Assembly: GCA_008692225.1 (NCBI GenBank) | Contig: VICG01000016.1 | Location: 248,001-312,000 of the forward strand | Length of the DNA: 64,000 nt | Direction of reading: 5' to 3' | Source: Monilinia fructicola | Lineage: Eukaryota; Ascomycota; Leotiomycetes; Helotiales; Sclerotiniaceae | Part shown: piece by piece, positions 51,175 through 64,000 of the stretch | Layout: every line of letters starts with the position of its first letter | How positions within the stretch are numbered: the first letter of the stretch is position 1 | Position numbers and translations under genes: made by a program | Notes under the pieces: generated by a model | Seen by the model: the letters and a program-made list of their open reading frames with translations, nothing else | The model's database searches: none | Told to the model about the DNA's origin: nothing

Positions 51175-51465
51175 TTCCATTATGATTCTATTACTATATT
51201 TGATATTAATTTGAATATGAATAATTATATCTATTAAAGAATTTCATATTAAATCTTTATATATCAATTAATAAATCTTATTAGTTTTTATAAGCATACC
51301 TATTTAAATTATATTAATAATATTAATTTAGAACTAATAATTCTTTCTTTTTAATATATGTATTTTTTTTAGTTTATTTAACGCTAATAAAAATTGTTTC
51401 AAAAAAATTATTATAATGTATAAATTTTTTAATACTTATAAATAAAAAGATAATTAACCTTGGAA
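51175..51465. repeat. short AT-rich block
   Basis: About 290 bases of very AT-rich DNA inside normal-composition DNA, entered at a CCTAATTAGG palindrome (51137-51146) and left near TTAACCTTGG. The composition resembles the RIP-like islands at the left of the window. Its source is not recognisable and I found no clear terminal repeats. Confidence 0.45.
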
Positions 51466-51967
51466 ATTTGGAGGTGTCTGAATATTGATTTCCTTTCGCT
51501 TACATATCGTATCTTAAAGGGGTCCGTCCACCTTAATGGCAAGTCCGAGATTATCCGACTGGTATATTCATTACTTGAATCATGTATTTTTTGCCTTCGA
51601 TGACTGTGAATATCTTCATGAGATTGATTCAGAATTACTAAAAGAGAAATTTGTGAATGCTTGGGTCTTGTTTAAAGGCATTTATGTTGGCGCAAAGAAT
51701 GACATGATATCTGAATCGCTAGAGAGCAAAATAGTGATTGTAACATTTACTTGAATCTTTCAGGTAGGGAAGCCTTGAGCGATATTTTATCGAGTTATAA
51801 AATAGGCCGTCTAAATCATAATAGTTGGATTCAGAAAATCAAAAACTCAGCAACATCAACCAACCAGCAAGATAATCTTACACATCTTACTAACAACTTA
51901 CCCAAATCTGCCATACTAATACCATATATCGACACTCCCCATTTCATATCACTTCATCAACATAAGG

Positions 51968-54752
51968 ATGTTGAACCCACAAGGTCTCTGTATCATGACC
52001 GATTCGATGGCTTACCCAGATCCAAGAATTCAATCAACAATAGCATACCCATATAGTCCCACTACTATCGACCATACTCAGTGTTCTGCTTCTCCCACCA
52101 CTATCCCCAGAGGAGAATGTTATTCGCCTGGAGTTTCACACCAGTCAGTTCCTAAAGTTTGACACCAGCATCAAGGAACCTAGTGATCATTATACACCCG
52201 ACTGGGGACTTCATATCCCCAGCACTAGTCGGAGTAGCACCCAATCCAGAGCGCGACTTTCGAATAATATTTCACAAAGCTGCAATTGTTTCCCCAGCTA
52301 TAGCTTATTACGTCAGTCCATGGGTTCTCCTCACACTTATTCCTTCTTTCTGCCAGTAGATAATCATAGAGGTAGTGAAGACCACTATCAAACCAACTCA
52401 GTGACCACTGATCCTTTTCAATATCAATTTAGCGAATCAGATGGAGGGTTTGACACGGCTTCACTCTCTCTAGACTCGCAATGCACTCCTTTACCGCAAC
52501 CAGAACTATGTCCTTCCATCAGTGGGCCTATCACGAGCCCTCAAAGTCTGACTTCAAAGAGCCAGTATTTGATTGGCAGCGCCTTAGAACCGGAAAAGAG
52601 TGATGAAGTCTTCCCAAGAGTTCTCAACGATATGTACGATCGAGTCGAGCACGCTTTCAGAGTCCTGAGCATCTGTCTTCGTGATTTCGCCACTGTACAC
52701 CCCGAGAGCTATTCCGCAGAGGTAGATGCATATCTTTCATTGCTTAACGAATACAGCTACCAGCTATTCCTGCGTGGATACCGCCCAAAGACATTTACGA
52801 AGCGCGACCATGAATATCTCGTCCCGTTATACTCTTCTATATATAGTCGTCACCATAGAATGGATATTGGCGAGAGTGGCTTTATTCGTCGTTTTGTTCG
52901 TCATGCTATAAAGAGGTTGCGAAGCGATATTCGGAGTATTGAAGTTCATGAGCTTCAAGATGCTGAAAAGGCTAAGAAACATGGGTACAGTGATGATTAT
53001 GACTTCGATCCAACTGAAAACCGTATCATTGTTGACAGGGAGCTTGTCGATCTCGAGAAAAAATTCAGAAGTGCCATTGGTCCCTTTTGGGAAACGGACA
53101 GTGTGCTTTACTGGCAAAGCTTGCCAACTCAAGAGGCAAGGTTCTCGGTCAAATCAAAGTCTGTAATAGACGTGATTAATGGCGAAGTAGGTTATCTGCC
53201 TTTTATAAAGATGCTGAGATGCTGTGTGCTAGGTGTTGAAGCGATGTTCAAAAACGTCAAGTCAATGGTACGTCTTGGAGCGCGCGACGAGGTAGCTAAG
53301 AAGCAGATTATTACCACTCATATGGAGGATTTGAAATCCTCAATATTTCGATTCCTATGCAGTATCTTTCCAGAAAATCTATCTAACGACTTGGTGAATT
53401 ATTGGATCGAGGGCAAACAGAAGCATCCAACGCGCCCAATTTTCCTACAGGATCTCATTCCAGCCCTGAGAACGAGAAAACATATGATCATGAAGGATAT
53501 CCGAGAAATCGCAACAGAAAATCTCGAAAAAATAGATCAACGATGGAACAATCCAGATACAATATTAACGTACCGGATCAAACGGAGGCAGGCAATTGAA
53601 GATTGCGCTGCTATTGAGCGAGAGCTTGAAGACTTCGAGAAACGGCTATTATGTGTTGATAGGGAGTGGAATAGTCAACGTCTTCTGTCATTTTTAGAGT
53701 CTGGAGTTGAAGTTTCTGATCAATGGAGCCTCAAAGATTTGACGGAGAATGACGCGGATGCACTAAGAGAGTCGTTGCCAGATATGAAATCTCTTGGTCA
53801 AGAAATTCTCTCGTCACTAAGGGAGATAGTTCCAGAATTGCAATCGGTAAATCAGGCTGCTTTACTGTCATCAATTCTTAGATGTATGGCTATTCATCAT
53901 CACAAAGGTCAGGACTCCTCGAGTGGTGTAGCCTCTACAGATACTCCAAGCGTCTCACAGACCTTTCCAAATGATGTTAGGTCTATATCTTCACGTTACA
54001 ATGCGAAAGAACGCATCTGGCGAGTAACATGTACAGATGAGGTAGAGGAAACTGGCACTCCGCACCCAGCAACAACTGAATCTGTATCCCAAAGTTCTGC
54101 CTTTCAATCCGAGCAATTCGACAACATCAACACCCCGAATTCTACTCCCAGCCCCGCATCCCAATACTCAACCCGCAGCGACTCTCCAACTCTCGGGCAC
54201 AAGCTTTCGTACCGACAAATCGTTGGTATTAATCCCACCATAGCCGGCCCCAGCTCCAGCAGTGCCAACACTATGGGTAGAGAACCTAAAGATATAAAGA
54301 ATCCTGAGCTACTACATGCAGGAGCCCATCTAGCCCGCACATGGGAAGATATCCAAAGAAACCAGCAGCTCAAGGCTCTGAGTATATACCCCAAAGATAA
54401 TCTTACATCAACATCAAGAAGTCGAATGGAAGACTGGGGAGGAAAAGGGGACATTCTCTAATGGAACATGAGGTTATCCGCCAGCGGCTGAATATCAAGG
54501 GACGGCAGGGACAACATTTTTTGAAAAATGATATACCGGAGCGTGATTCAAATCTTGATGGGTTCTCACAGTTATATGTACCTCACAGCGCTCAGAATAC
54601 CTCTCTAGTTGATGGGGGAGAGACTTGTGGGGGTGATCGTGACGGTAAACACAAGGGCAAGGGCAAGAAAAAAGGCAGTTGAGTTGTATGCTGAGAGTGA
54701 AGTCAATGACAATGGTCACATCTCGGACGATGAGCACTTTTTCGTTGTCTAG
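51968..54752 (+). CDS. unrecognised large protein, lineage-specific
   Basis: A continuous 713-codon frame (52320-54461) is the core and is clearly coding-like. Upstream the frame MLNPQGLCIMTDSMAYPDPR (from 51968) runs into it if one A of AAA near 52156-52158 is surplus, giving HQSVPK then FDTSIKEPSD. Downstream, frames MEHEVIRQRLNIKGRQ and AVELYAESEVNDNGHISDDE extend the protein to a stop at 54750-54752 if lengths near 54440-54450 and 54666-54671 are each off by one. The N-terminal third is Ser/Pro/Thr-rich, the middle (RVEHAFRVLSICLRDF to RLLCVDREWNSQRLL) is charged and helical, partly coiled coil, and the C-terminus is Ser-rich then Lys/Gly-rich. I recognise no family. If the extensions are wrong, the 713-residue frame alone is the gene; ATG 51995 is an alternative start. 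No membrane segment seen. Confidence 0.6.
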
Positions 54753-55247
54753 ATTCAAGGACCTTGAATTTTTCGTGGAATTTGGCATGGTTATGGAGCT
54801 ATTTACGGAATTCACTGAGGTCCAAGATCAGTCATCAGGACGGCGGGATATAAACCTGGATAGATAGTTCAAGACTCAAGATATCTTCACACCATCAATT
54901 TTGCCCTATGGATCCCAGATAAATGAATAAGAAGCCTTGAAATGAAATCGCAATTAAGAAGTTCAAGCCAAGGACAGATATCTGCCTGGAATTGATGTTT
55001 TGATACCCCCGGGGATCTCTCTCGAATTTGATAATAAGTCATAATTCCTTTAGGCTGAGTTGATCAATCTTCCATATTCTAATTTGCCTTGAAGATCCAA
55101 ACAAAATTATATCTTTGCAAGTCATGAATTGTCAATCTTTGATTGCTGAAGGGTTCTTTGTGTGAATGTTCATGATTTTATAGGGTTGTACCTGTACAGT
55201 TACAAGATATTTCATGGACGGTCATACGCCCACGTTCAGCCCATGCA
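54753..55247. other. intergenic
   Basis: No gene or repeat recognised. Confidence 0.5.
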
Positions 55248-55718
55248 ATGAATAAAATCCCAACCAAGATTTTGAAAAACAACCAAACCAAAGACCATGA
55301 TATATGGGAAAAGTTAAGCAATCTTCTTAATGAAGCCACTTCCCTTCAGAAAATAGCAGAGGTGGAAATACATGTGCCAACAGCGGAAACAAGGGTCTCA
55401 GCATCAGCTCAGCTCAATCATTGCGAGGAACGGATTTCTGCCCATGGTACTTCCAAGCCAACTCTTGTGAATATCGATGATCTGCTTCGAGCTCGTGTTC
55501 TGTAGGATAAAGATCGTGCCTTGCTTCTCGCGGATGAATTCCTAGATACTCTAATTCTCGCTTGCAATTCCCGTGGAAAGCTACAAGACCTACGGTCTTT
55601 TCTCCTCGCTCAAAAAGTCGTACAGTTAACTCCTAAACCACAATATATACTTAGAAAATTATTGCAGAACTTTCCAATTATGATATATTTGGAGAGACTG
55701 AAACTCCCTGCAGTATAA
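55248..55718 (+). pseudogene. short coding relic with one internal stop
   Basis: Two frames (55248-55505 and 55521-55718) are in the same register, separated only by a TAG at 55503-55505. Together they make about 156 codons from MNKIPTKILKNNQTKDHD to YLERLKLPAV with the texture of a real helical protein (DDLLRARVL, stop, DKDRALLLADEFLDTLIL). I do not recognise a family. It may be a decayed gene, a gene with a nonsense error, or a chance frame. Confidence 0.4.
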
Positions 55719-58700
55719 GCTTCATGACCGAAATGAAAAATACTGACCCCCTCAATTAGTTCGTACCCACCTATTCTTTACGCCTATATAAAAACATAGG
55801 CATATCCTGCGATTGGGCAGTAACTTTTTTAGAAATACTATATGTGAAGTTTAATGATGATTCGATTCCTAGAGATCTTGGCGGGCAAAGCATCGTTATT
55901 GAAATCTGTATCAAAGTCTCGGAATATATTGATGGAATTCATGCTGGCCCAAGACTTCCCCAACAATTGGACAGAAGAAGATATAACTCATATGATGCCT
56001 GAATACAAGTTCTAGCTTTCTGGTTGATATACTATCAACTTTCACATACATCAATTAGGATATATTTTGCGCAACTACGGTCCAAGGAACCCTTGGATGT
56101 TGTTTCCTGAGACAATAAATCTGCGGTTCCGGTAAACATGGTTAGTAAGATACTTTCAAGCATATTCATCGAAACCAAGCCTGTGTTCAAAAATAAAGAA
56201 CTGTATGCCAGCTACAAAAGATGTTGTGATTACATTTGCAAGCTCCTTTGGTGTATTGATGTTACCTTGCGGAGCACCTGATTGCGATAATTTTTTTCAT
56301 ACCAGAAGGAGTTACATTAAAACAGATAGTCTGACAAATTTCATGGCCTCCGAGATTTTATGGATTGGATCTACATAAGAGAAAACTGGGTTTGAAATTG
56401 TTTCTTGGATTGATCAAGCAATGGAGTTTTCTTTTGATTGTGAACCTCAATCTCAATGTTCAACATCGAGACAAATTGGAACGTCCACACAAGCTGGCAG
56501 ATGATAACTGCAGTTCACATCTTCCATTGTACTCACTGGATGGAATGTAGATATATACTAGCAATGGTAGTGATAGGCATGAAAGAATCCTAAAATCTAT
56601 CCGCGTGTTCCATGAAACATAGAACTCGGTTTGTAGGATTTAAGGTATTATATCATATCTATATCTCGATAATGGGAGTAAATAGCAATTGAGAAAAAAA
56701 AAAAATCATGTAATATGAAGCAAGATTTATCTTGGGCAACAATTAGTATCTGATCAATACGATGGCTTTATTGCTGCATCGAACTTCTCAAAATTGGGAT
56801 ACTCATCGTACCGAAAAGAGTGAAAAACTGAATGTAAGAAAGGACAAGGATATTTCTGGCGCTAACACCAGAGAATGATTCAGAACTTGGAAAGAAATAG
56901 CAATTTAATTCTGGCACGAAGGACTAGGAAATTTGGCAGCTTGAGACTGTGTAGATTTTGACAATACCAGGAGCTCAGAAATGCTGTACTCAAAGATGAA
57001 AGCAAGCAATCGCATGCATTGTGGCCATTATCACTATATCCAAGAATTGGCAATGCTCATTCCTATGCCAATCGCTTTCTGAGAGAACATGGTCTTCAAA
57101 AAGTAAACAAGAGCTTTAAGACAAATTTGTTGTAGGAGACCGAAAGGCTAAAGATTTCCAGGTTCTGATGATGTATGCATGAATGGTCAAGCAGCGCCGG
57201 AATTGGAAACTGAGCAATCTCGAAAGGAGAAAAAAGAATTTCGATGCCCGATTGACATTCCATGAATTTGAAAAGCATCCTTCGAATGCATGTAAGATGC
57301 CAGTGGAGTGCAAAAAATATGGGTTTGTGGTAAGTGATGGTAAACCAAAGGCAAGTCTCAATGATCCAGATACGAGGTCCGGTTCACATCCGACTTGAGA
57401 CTTGACATGAATCACATGATATCTACCGGAGGAAGAATTCTTGTGATATAAAACGGTATTTAGGGGAAGTGAAATGGTTCGATGGAGCATATATTGATGG
57501 TTTATGCATGTAGTTTTGAGAAGAACTAATGTATTGGGCTTCCACTGGAAAGGCGATCAAACCTGTGAAGGGGTCTTAAGCGAAGTAGATAGATTAAAAT
57601 GACGGGGTAGCATAGCTTAATGCAGGAATGTATGATTACTGTACATAGGTACTTCAGGTCTTGGTGTGCAAAAACAGTGACACTCGGTATTTTCATGCGT
57701 TACACAGAACCAGAAAGACGCCTGAGAACATTGTGATCTGAGAACATATCTCCGAGCAAATTAAGCTGGTAAAGAGCCAAAAAATGAATAGCTCGAAATG
57801 TAGGACTGGCTGCTGGGATTAGTTCGACGCGTATATCCGTTATCCGGAAAATTTGGTTGTTGTTTGATTTGAATAAAGTCTGCAACAAGAAGGGTTATGG
57901 CTCGACTGAGAGTTGTGCCGGTGTGGACCTCTACCTGATGGAGGGGCATGGTTCTGATGGTGGCGCAATGGAAGGAAACTCAGCCCTGGCGATATGAAAA
58001 GCTGCCATCGAGAGCACAAAATTCAATAGCAAGCCAATTATAATCATATGTTGCAGGATGGTTGACCGTTATTAGGCAACGGCAAGGCTCCAAGGCAAAT
58101 GCCACCTCCCGGCACTGTATATGTCAAGGTTTTGAAAAGGCAGCATACTGGAATAACTCTGGATATATCGTCTACCTCTAGGGTTTGTGGAGATGAAAGG
58201 AGTAGTCTTGTTAAAACAAAGTGGTGCACAAACAGATAGAAACGGGCTGTGAACCGGACAAACTAATCGTTGCCGCTGTGTAAAACTTTTGCCTGTCCGG
58301 CACCGATCGGGCGAGCGCGGAATTCATAGAAGTCATGATCACGTGTAATCTACGCTAATCTATATTTGGAATTAGTGTTGTATGGAATCTTGTGAATAGG
58401 ATTCTCATTCGAGCTCAATGGCGAACAGTCCACCATTCCATTCTCAAGTCTTCAAATTCTTGAGATGCGCAATTTATAGCCAAATTTCTTACCTGCGTAT
58501 CATTGATTCTCAGAATTCATCGTGTCTTTGCAATAATTCATCAGATCACGTTTGTTATCGATAATGGATGGTTTCATCCCAGGCATCTTGATACCCTTTG
58601 AGCTTCATGAGGACGCCACATGAGTATACCACACCTTGATTCCTGCTTCTAACTTTCGAGACCGGGCCATATTCTGGCGATTACTGGACGAACTCAGTAA

Positions 58701-60102
58701 ACTTTATCAGGATCAAAAAATTGGATACCTCGATCACCCTCCACTTCTTTCCAAAGTCGTAGGCCATATTACCATGCTGCATGTGAAATAGCCGTGTGTA
58801 ATGAGGGCGAATCGATTGTCCTGTTAAATATCTAGGTGTATGTAGGCAAAGCTTACAGCATGAGCAGTGTCCAAATCCGTATTGCTGATCCTATTACTTG
58901 CCACTGATTCAGTGTCGTCGAAAAAAGCTACTCGCCACATTAGTGTTACTATTCGCGTAGCTGGGATGCTTGAACTTTTTTTGGTTAGATACCTGGTATG
59001 TTTACTTACTTTTCTTGCAACTGACCGTCTAGAGGTCAGTGTTCATTAATGCTACCGGCCATTTATAACCAATTGGAGTTTGGCATTCCAAAAATTTCAC
59101 CACCTCCTTAACGATGGAATATTCGGCAGGAGCATCTACGTTGAGGATCATGGATAAATACCATAAGTTTCTTCATCCTTCAGTCCCTTCAAATTCAATT
59201 CTTCCCATTGATTGGTCAGTTGATCTTGTCGCATGAACTGCCTGACCCACGTTGCTTGGACCTTGTAGTCAGGGTCCTAAGCGAACCTTTGCGACATTAT
59301 CGAAACCTCAATATCAACTAGTCAAGCTTCTCATACCTCAGTTGTCAAAGATTGCGTTGTAGACCCTGAATGTTCAAGTACATTAGATTCACCGACTGAA
59401 GATTTTTCTCATGCTGAGGATCTCGAATCAGCAACCTCCTGAAATGTCGCCGGTGTTGTACGCAATCAATTACATCCTGCATTTGATCGAGAAGTCCAAA
59501 TAATTCCTATTCGGACTTTTCCTTAAATGTCACAACGCTCTCATACTACACATAGTGAAAAGGTTTGAAACCCAGATTTAGTGGCGGCGGCGTGGCCCAT
59601 ATCAGTTTAGCACTACTCCCCCACCACTTCCTCCACGCACAAGGTAGCCCTGCCATGAGGGACTTAGTAAATCCTGCGTGGGTCACTCATTCGCCTTGTC
59701 GAATTCAGCAAGGTGCCCTTTCTTATACATCATCCATTCCAATTTCATCTGAGACTTTTTGCCATTCTCTTAGGTTTTTTTCCTCCTACCTTCGAGTCTG
59801 TCATTATTCTCTTCGATACGTGCAGTGCACTACTCATCACTGCTGGTTCAGATAATTTCTTGTTTTGTAATTTCTTATTCTTTGCCAACAGGATTATTGG
59901 TACAATCCACTCTTTTTATATTCTATTAATCACCTTCATTCATCTCGTCATCCAGTTCATGTAAAGATCCAATCTTTTACCAGGAAACTATCATTGGGGT
60001 ATCGGTATCATATGAATCTCATGACTTAATAACAAATATACGGCAACGCCACGGCTCGCTGCCTCCATTCGCATCGATAGCCCTAACGAAATTGTTGACA
60101 AG
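55719..60102. other. 4.4-kb region with no supported gene
   Basis: Only short frames under about 125 codons, none with family features. Partial open stretches (57183-57398 and about 59279-59452) have coding-like residues but stop quickly, so decayed genes are possible. Contains a CACGTG near 58339. The last few hundred bases, pyrimidine-rich, are upstream of the 7TM gene. Confidence 0.5.
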
Positions 60103-62333
60103 ATGGGTGCAAGTTCGGCGTTGTATATGATGGCACGGGCAGGACTTTTGGATGGCACGGAATCGGCGTCGACCTTTCTGAAAGATGCAGAGGATGCTAA
60201 AAATAATACACTTGCGGAGGGGATTATAGAAAATTTGGTGTTTGCAGAAAGCAAATCGATCCGGACATCGACTGTTATTCTAGCAGCCTTTAATATACTG
60301 GCTTCGGTTTCAACGGCAGCCAGCATTCTCTACGATTGTTACTGGGCCTCAAAACGATGCAACCCGAGGTTTAAAGCTTCGTATGCGGCTGATCAATTCT
60401 ATTCTTGTGGTATGATTACTAACTTATGCTAGAAAATTCTGCGTTTCAATGATTCACCCAGCAGAGACTTTTCCTTTGGTGCTATCTATTGGCATTGTAA
60501 TCCAAGGAATAACATTTGCTGCAGTTCAAGGAGAAGGACTTTATTCGTTATACACATTTGGATGCAGTACCATTGCTCAATTCTTGTGGATCGGTGTGTT
60601 TGATTCGATTCTGGGAAGCTCTCATACTAATGGCCTATAGCCCTTTTTATTGTCCCATACATTCAGCTTGTTTTTGGCCTTGAATATGCTGTGCGGTCCT
60701 TAAAGAAGACGCCTTTTCAACCAAGAGGGAAATATGATGTGTCAATATGCTTGGGAATAATTGTATTGATGCTGATTGGCACCTGGGTTCCAACATATGT
60801 CTTTCCCCAGCCAGATAGATGCTTTGCATCATTGGTATGGTTTGTGTCAAGATACGGAAAGTTCGGACTCAGTTTGTTATCCACTGTTGTTGGTCTCCTC
60901 ATCATTAGCGCAATTATTATCTTTGTCAGATTATCCAAGACGACATTGATAGAGAGAAACCAAAGGATCGCAGCGTCTCGCATGGTATATTATCTAGTTG
61001 TGGGTGTTGTATCATCGGTAAGTTGATCGCACTAATCGACTTCTTGCATTGACTGATGATTATAAGGGTTTTGTGCTTCCGTACTTTGTTTCCCGAACAA
61101 TTGGAGTTGGTGACTACAAGCCAGCAATGATGGCGACTGTGGTCCTTAATTTGTCCGGTTTGTTGAACGGCTTACTCCATTTGTTTTTGCGCTCAAATAC
61201 TGCTACAACATCATTTGGGCCAAGAGGCGGGTCCTGGCCTAGTGATAAGCATGAAATCAGAATGTGGGGACCGAACGAGTTGGCATTTAATGACCACATA
61301 CTGGATCCCGTACCAGCGCCAGCATCAGCACCAGCGTCTCCAAGATCGGAGTTGGTGAGTCGAGCAGGTAGCCAAAAGAGTTTGATCTCTTCATCGGACA
61401 AAGGCGATATAATAAGCATGACTGGGCTACCTATTCTACAACGATCTACCTATTCACCTACAGAGCCAAGCTCTCTGCGCTATATTCCTCCTAAACCAAT
61501 ATCAATGATGCCAGTTCCTCCTACTCCTACCGAGCATTTGTCATCCGAACAGTTGAAAAAACAATCATACTCTCTTTTTCCCTCACCAGCTCTCGGGAGC
61601 CCCAACACATTATTAGCTCCTCAGATGAACAGATCTGCTCTCGAATCAGTATACGATATCAGCGATTTGTCGGATCTCACTCCACCTCCACAACTCCATG
61701 GCAGAAGTGGTCACAGGAGACGCTCTTCTGTGTCTTCATTTGCAACAGTGCAAATTGGTATTCGTTTTTTCGCATGCGCCACCCCCTTCTGCTGTGCCCG
61801 ATGTATTTCCTCTCGGTATTCCTCCAACAACCTACAAAGCAGCTGAACTTCCTGCCACGACCTTCCAAGCTCCTGCTCTCCCGCCGACAGCTTACTCTCC
61901 TACATCAACACCCAACCATGCTCCCAATGAAACACCCGCTCGGCCTAGAAATCCTCTACCTCCAATACAAACAACACACTTCACAAAGGCCCCCATTCCG
62001 ATTCCACCGCGCTCGCCATTTCGACCTTCCCCTCTCACTAATATAAATACTGCCACTCAACGACAACAATCTCCTACCCGATCGAATACCCCACAAAGAT
62101 CTCCTTCCACCAATAAAACCCTCCCAGCAACACCCAGACCACCAACTCCGAAGCAATCAGCTATTGAACGCTTAGAGCAATCCGATGCAGTCGTTCAGCT
62201 CAGTCCTACTGTATATACACCACCTGAAGGTCCTCTCCTGAGAAAGGGTTCCGTGAAAAGCATCCCCACCAGATCCGACTCGAGTCGTCGAAGCTCAAGG
62301 CTTGGACAGATGAGTAAAGATCAATGGATATGA
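60103..62333 (+). CDS. seven-transmembrane receptor-like protein with long Pro/Ser-rich tail
   Basis: Exons 60103-60409, 60462-60593, 60641-61017 and 61067-62333. About 60 residues of predicted outside N-terminus precede seven hydrophobic helices: ILAAFNILASVSTAASIL; FPLVLSIGIVIQGITFAA; FLWIALFIVPYIQLVFGL; ICLGIIVLMLIGTWVPTYVF; LLSTVVGLLIISAIIIFV; VYYLVVGVVSSGFVLPYFVS; ATVVLNLSGLLNGLLHLFL. A tail of about 360 residues, rich in Pro, Ser and Thr with SRSG/RRRSS-type basophilic sites (for example SGHRRRSSVSSF), follows. The frame slips once in TTTTTT at 61766-61771; one T fewer joins ATVQIGIRF to SHAPPPSAVPDVFPLG and gives 693 residues. Seven helices plus a phosphorylatable tail suggest a fungal GPCR-like protein; I cannot assign a class or ligand, and other seven-helix membrane proteins are possible. 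Confidence 0.72.
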
Positions 62334-64000
62334 TTTACCTCCGATCGTTCAGATGGAACGCTTGATTGAGGTGGGGCTGTTTTGTATAAATGAGCCAAGG
62401 AAAAGAATAGAGAGTAAATCAATGGACGGCGTTTGTTCCATCTCTAATGATACAACCATTGTTTGTTTTTTAACATTTCATATTTCATTTTGTATGGGGT
62501 TTGGGAAAGGAAAGAAAGTTATGGATGGCACGGGAGTATATCACGATTGAACTATTCAGCGTTTGTATACTCTGATATATGATTGCCTGTAGGTGAAAAT
62601 CGGGAATCAGTTGGCGGATGGATGGATAAATACATCTTTTGCGTGTTTCATAGTAGCATAGACTTTTCTTGCGACGTTTTTTTTTTCATATTGTGGTTGC
62701 AATTGGAGTGAGGATGTAGGGGAAATGATATGATGGAGTTATGAATCTTCCTTCCTTGAAAATATTGTATGAAGCGACGGAGTTAGAGGAAAGCTTGTGG
62801 ATAGATGATGAAATGGATGGTGTGGAAATATATACAATATTTTCCTTTGTTGTACATACTCACTAGGAATTGATCATGATAAGATGACACTCGATAATTT
62901 TTCTTTCAAATTTCTAGCTTTCAGCGATGAGATGTCCATCCACCTACTCGCGCATTTTACAAATGTTGTTTACTACAATCCGGCCAACTAATCTCATCCC
63001 AATCAAAAATCGTCTCAATATATCTCTCAGAATTTTCATCACAACAAATGATCAAGCCAAGCCAAATATCCCAATTTAGAAATCCACTATTCACCCGATA
63101 GGTGAGATCAGACGCCACTAGGCACAGCGGAGACACTAGATCTTGATCCCAAACTCTTTCGCAAGTCAGACGAAAATAGTACTAGCCATTTATTTCCCAA
63201 CAGCACGTTTCACATTTCTTCTTCTGCGCAACTTCCCAGAAGCAAGTAATAGTGCGGGGACGGGTACCCAATACAACTACCTGCTATTTATTTACCGCTT
63301 GGTCTACAAGTACCGAATTCAATAGTCGTTTTACGTGGAGCGTCTATCTGGAGATCTCGCCTGGTTGCTACGAGAAATCCCTTTCCCCACGTTTGACCGC
63401 CGATCACCGCTTCCAAGATCTCTCCACAGCCATTCCAGATCGCTCCCGATCCTTTCCATGCCCTTCAATCCAAACCCCTAGCTTCGAACCCCGTGTGTGC
63501 CATTCGCGCATGCAAGGTCCCGACATGCATCGATTCGCGGCCCTGCTCACATCGTGGATATGTGGACATCTTTTGCAGAATATTTAGTCTTCGGCTGCCG
63601 AGTGGGGAACCGGTGTTGGTTTGGATATTAGTCTCGTGCGGAGGAGCGTTATAGAGGAGTTTGGAAGGGGCGAGTCTGGAGAAATTTAGCGATGGTAATT
63701 TTTCTGGCGGCACGAGCTGCGTTTTATGTGAGAATTGGTGAATGGAGAGATTTTGTACCGAGGTGTGGGGTGGGTGAGACGAGGGGGCAATTAGTCGATG
63801 TGCTTGTAGGCCAAAGGAACGTCTTTGGATATTGCTGGGACGAGGTGAGTGATATGGTGATTGGTCTTGATCTCTTTGCTTGATTCGATATTGAGCTGTT
63901 GCACTTTTTATTCACGCGCTTCATCTCGATATGTTGTTTTCCTGCTGCGTTTTGTCCGAGTTGATTTTCAGGGGTTGTTGAGTTGAGCAAGCGAAGACTC
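62334..64000. other. right flank, no gene supported
   Basis: 3' flank of the 7TM gene then DNA with only short frames. The frames at 63143-63883 show no family features. A gene starting beyond the window is possible. Confidence 0.5.

Overview
The window is nuclear DNA of a filamentous ascomycete, most likely a leotiomycete near Botrytis/Sclerotinia. Evidence: short GT-AG introns of about 50-100 bp with internal CTAAC-like branch points, gene families typical of Pezizomycotina, AT-rich islands that look decayed by repeat-induced point mutation (RIP), and long simple-sequence tracts. The genus is an inference.

Layout. Positions 1-9.3 kb are gene-poor: AT-rich islands, microsatellites, a probable solo LTR (1749-1912), a 1.15-kb element that is one large palindrome (4825-5979) and a 379-bp pogo/Fot1-like MITE (7036-7414). 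From 9.7 to 42.4 kb lies a gene-dense housekeeping block: TUP1-type corepressor (+), cytosolic malate dehydrogenase (-), ribosomal protein eL28 (-), a DUF2015/UPF0357 membrane protein (+), RNase MRP subunit RMP1 (-), COG1 (+), a GMC oxidoreductase fused to an alpha/beta-hydrolase (-), a 2OG-Fe(II) dioxygenase (-), an IRC22/TRAP-alpha-like ER protein (-), Mediator subunit MED19/ROX3 (-), NOP4/RBM28-like ribosome-assembly factor (+) and NAD-dependent formate dehydrogenase (-). From 42.4 to 64 kb genes are sparse and lineage-specific: a decayed HET-domain gene (-), a RING/NF-X1-like zinc-finger protein with membrane segments (-), a large unrecognised protein (+), a short coding relic with an internal stop (+) and a seven-transmembrane receptor-like protein with a long Pro/Ser-rich tail (+).

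The genes are independent eukaryotic units, not operons. Three divergent pairs share upstream regions (eL28/DUF2015, RMP1/COG1, MED19/NOP4). I see no biosynthetic cluster, CRISPR array or phage.

A general caution: many conserved genes (TUP1, MDH, RMP1, the dioxygenase, NOP4, FDH, the 7TM gene) are broken by single-base length changes, nearly always one surplus base in a short homopolymer. Removing that base restores the family sequence each time. This looks like residual sequencing error, not gene death, so spans for those genes are given start to stop through the frameshifts. The HET gene is different: it carries TGG-to-TAG stops as well as frameshifts and is a genuine relic.
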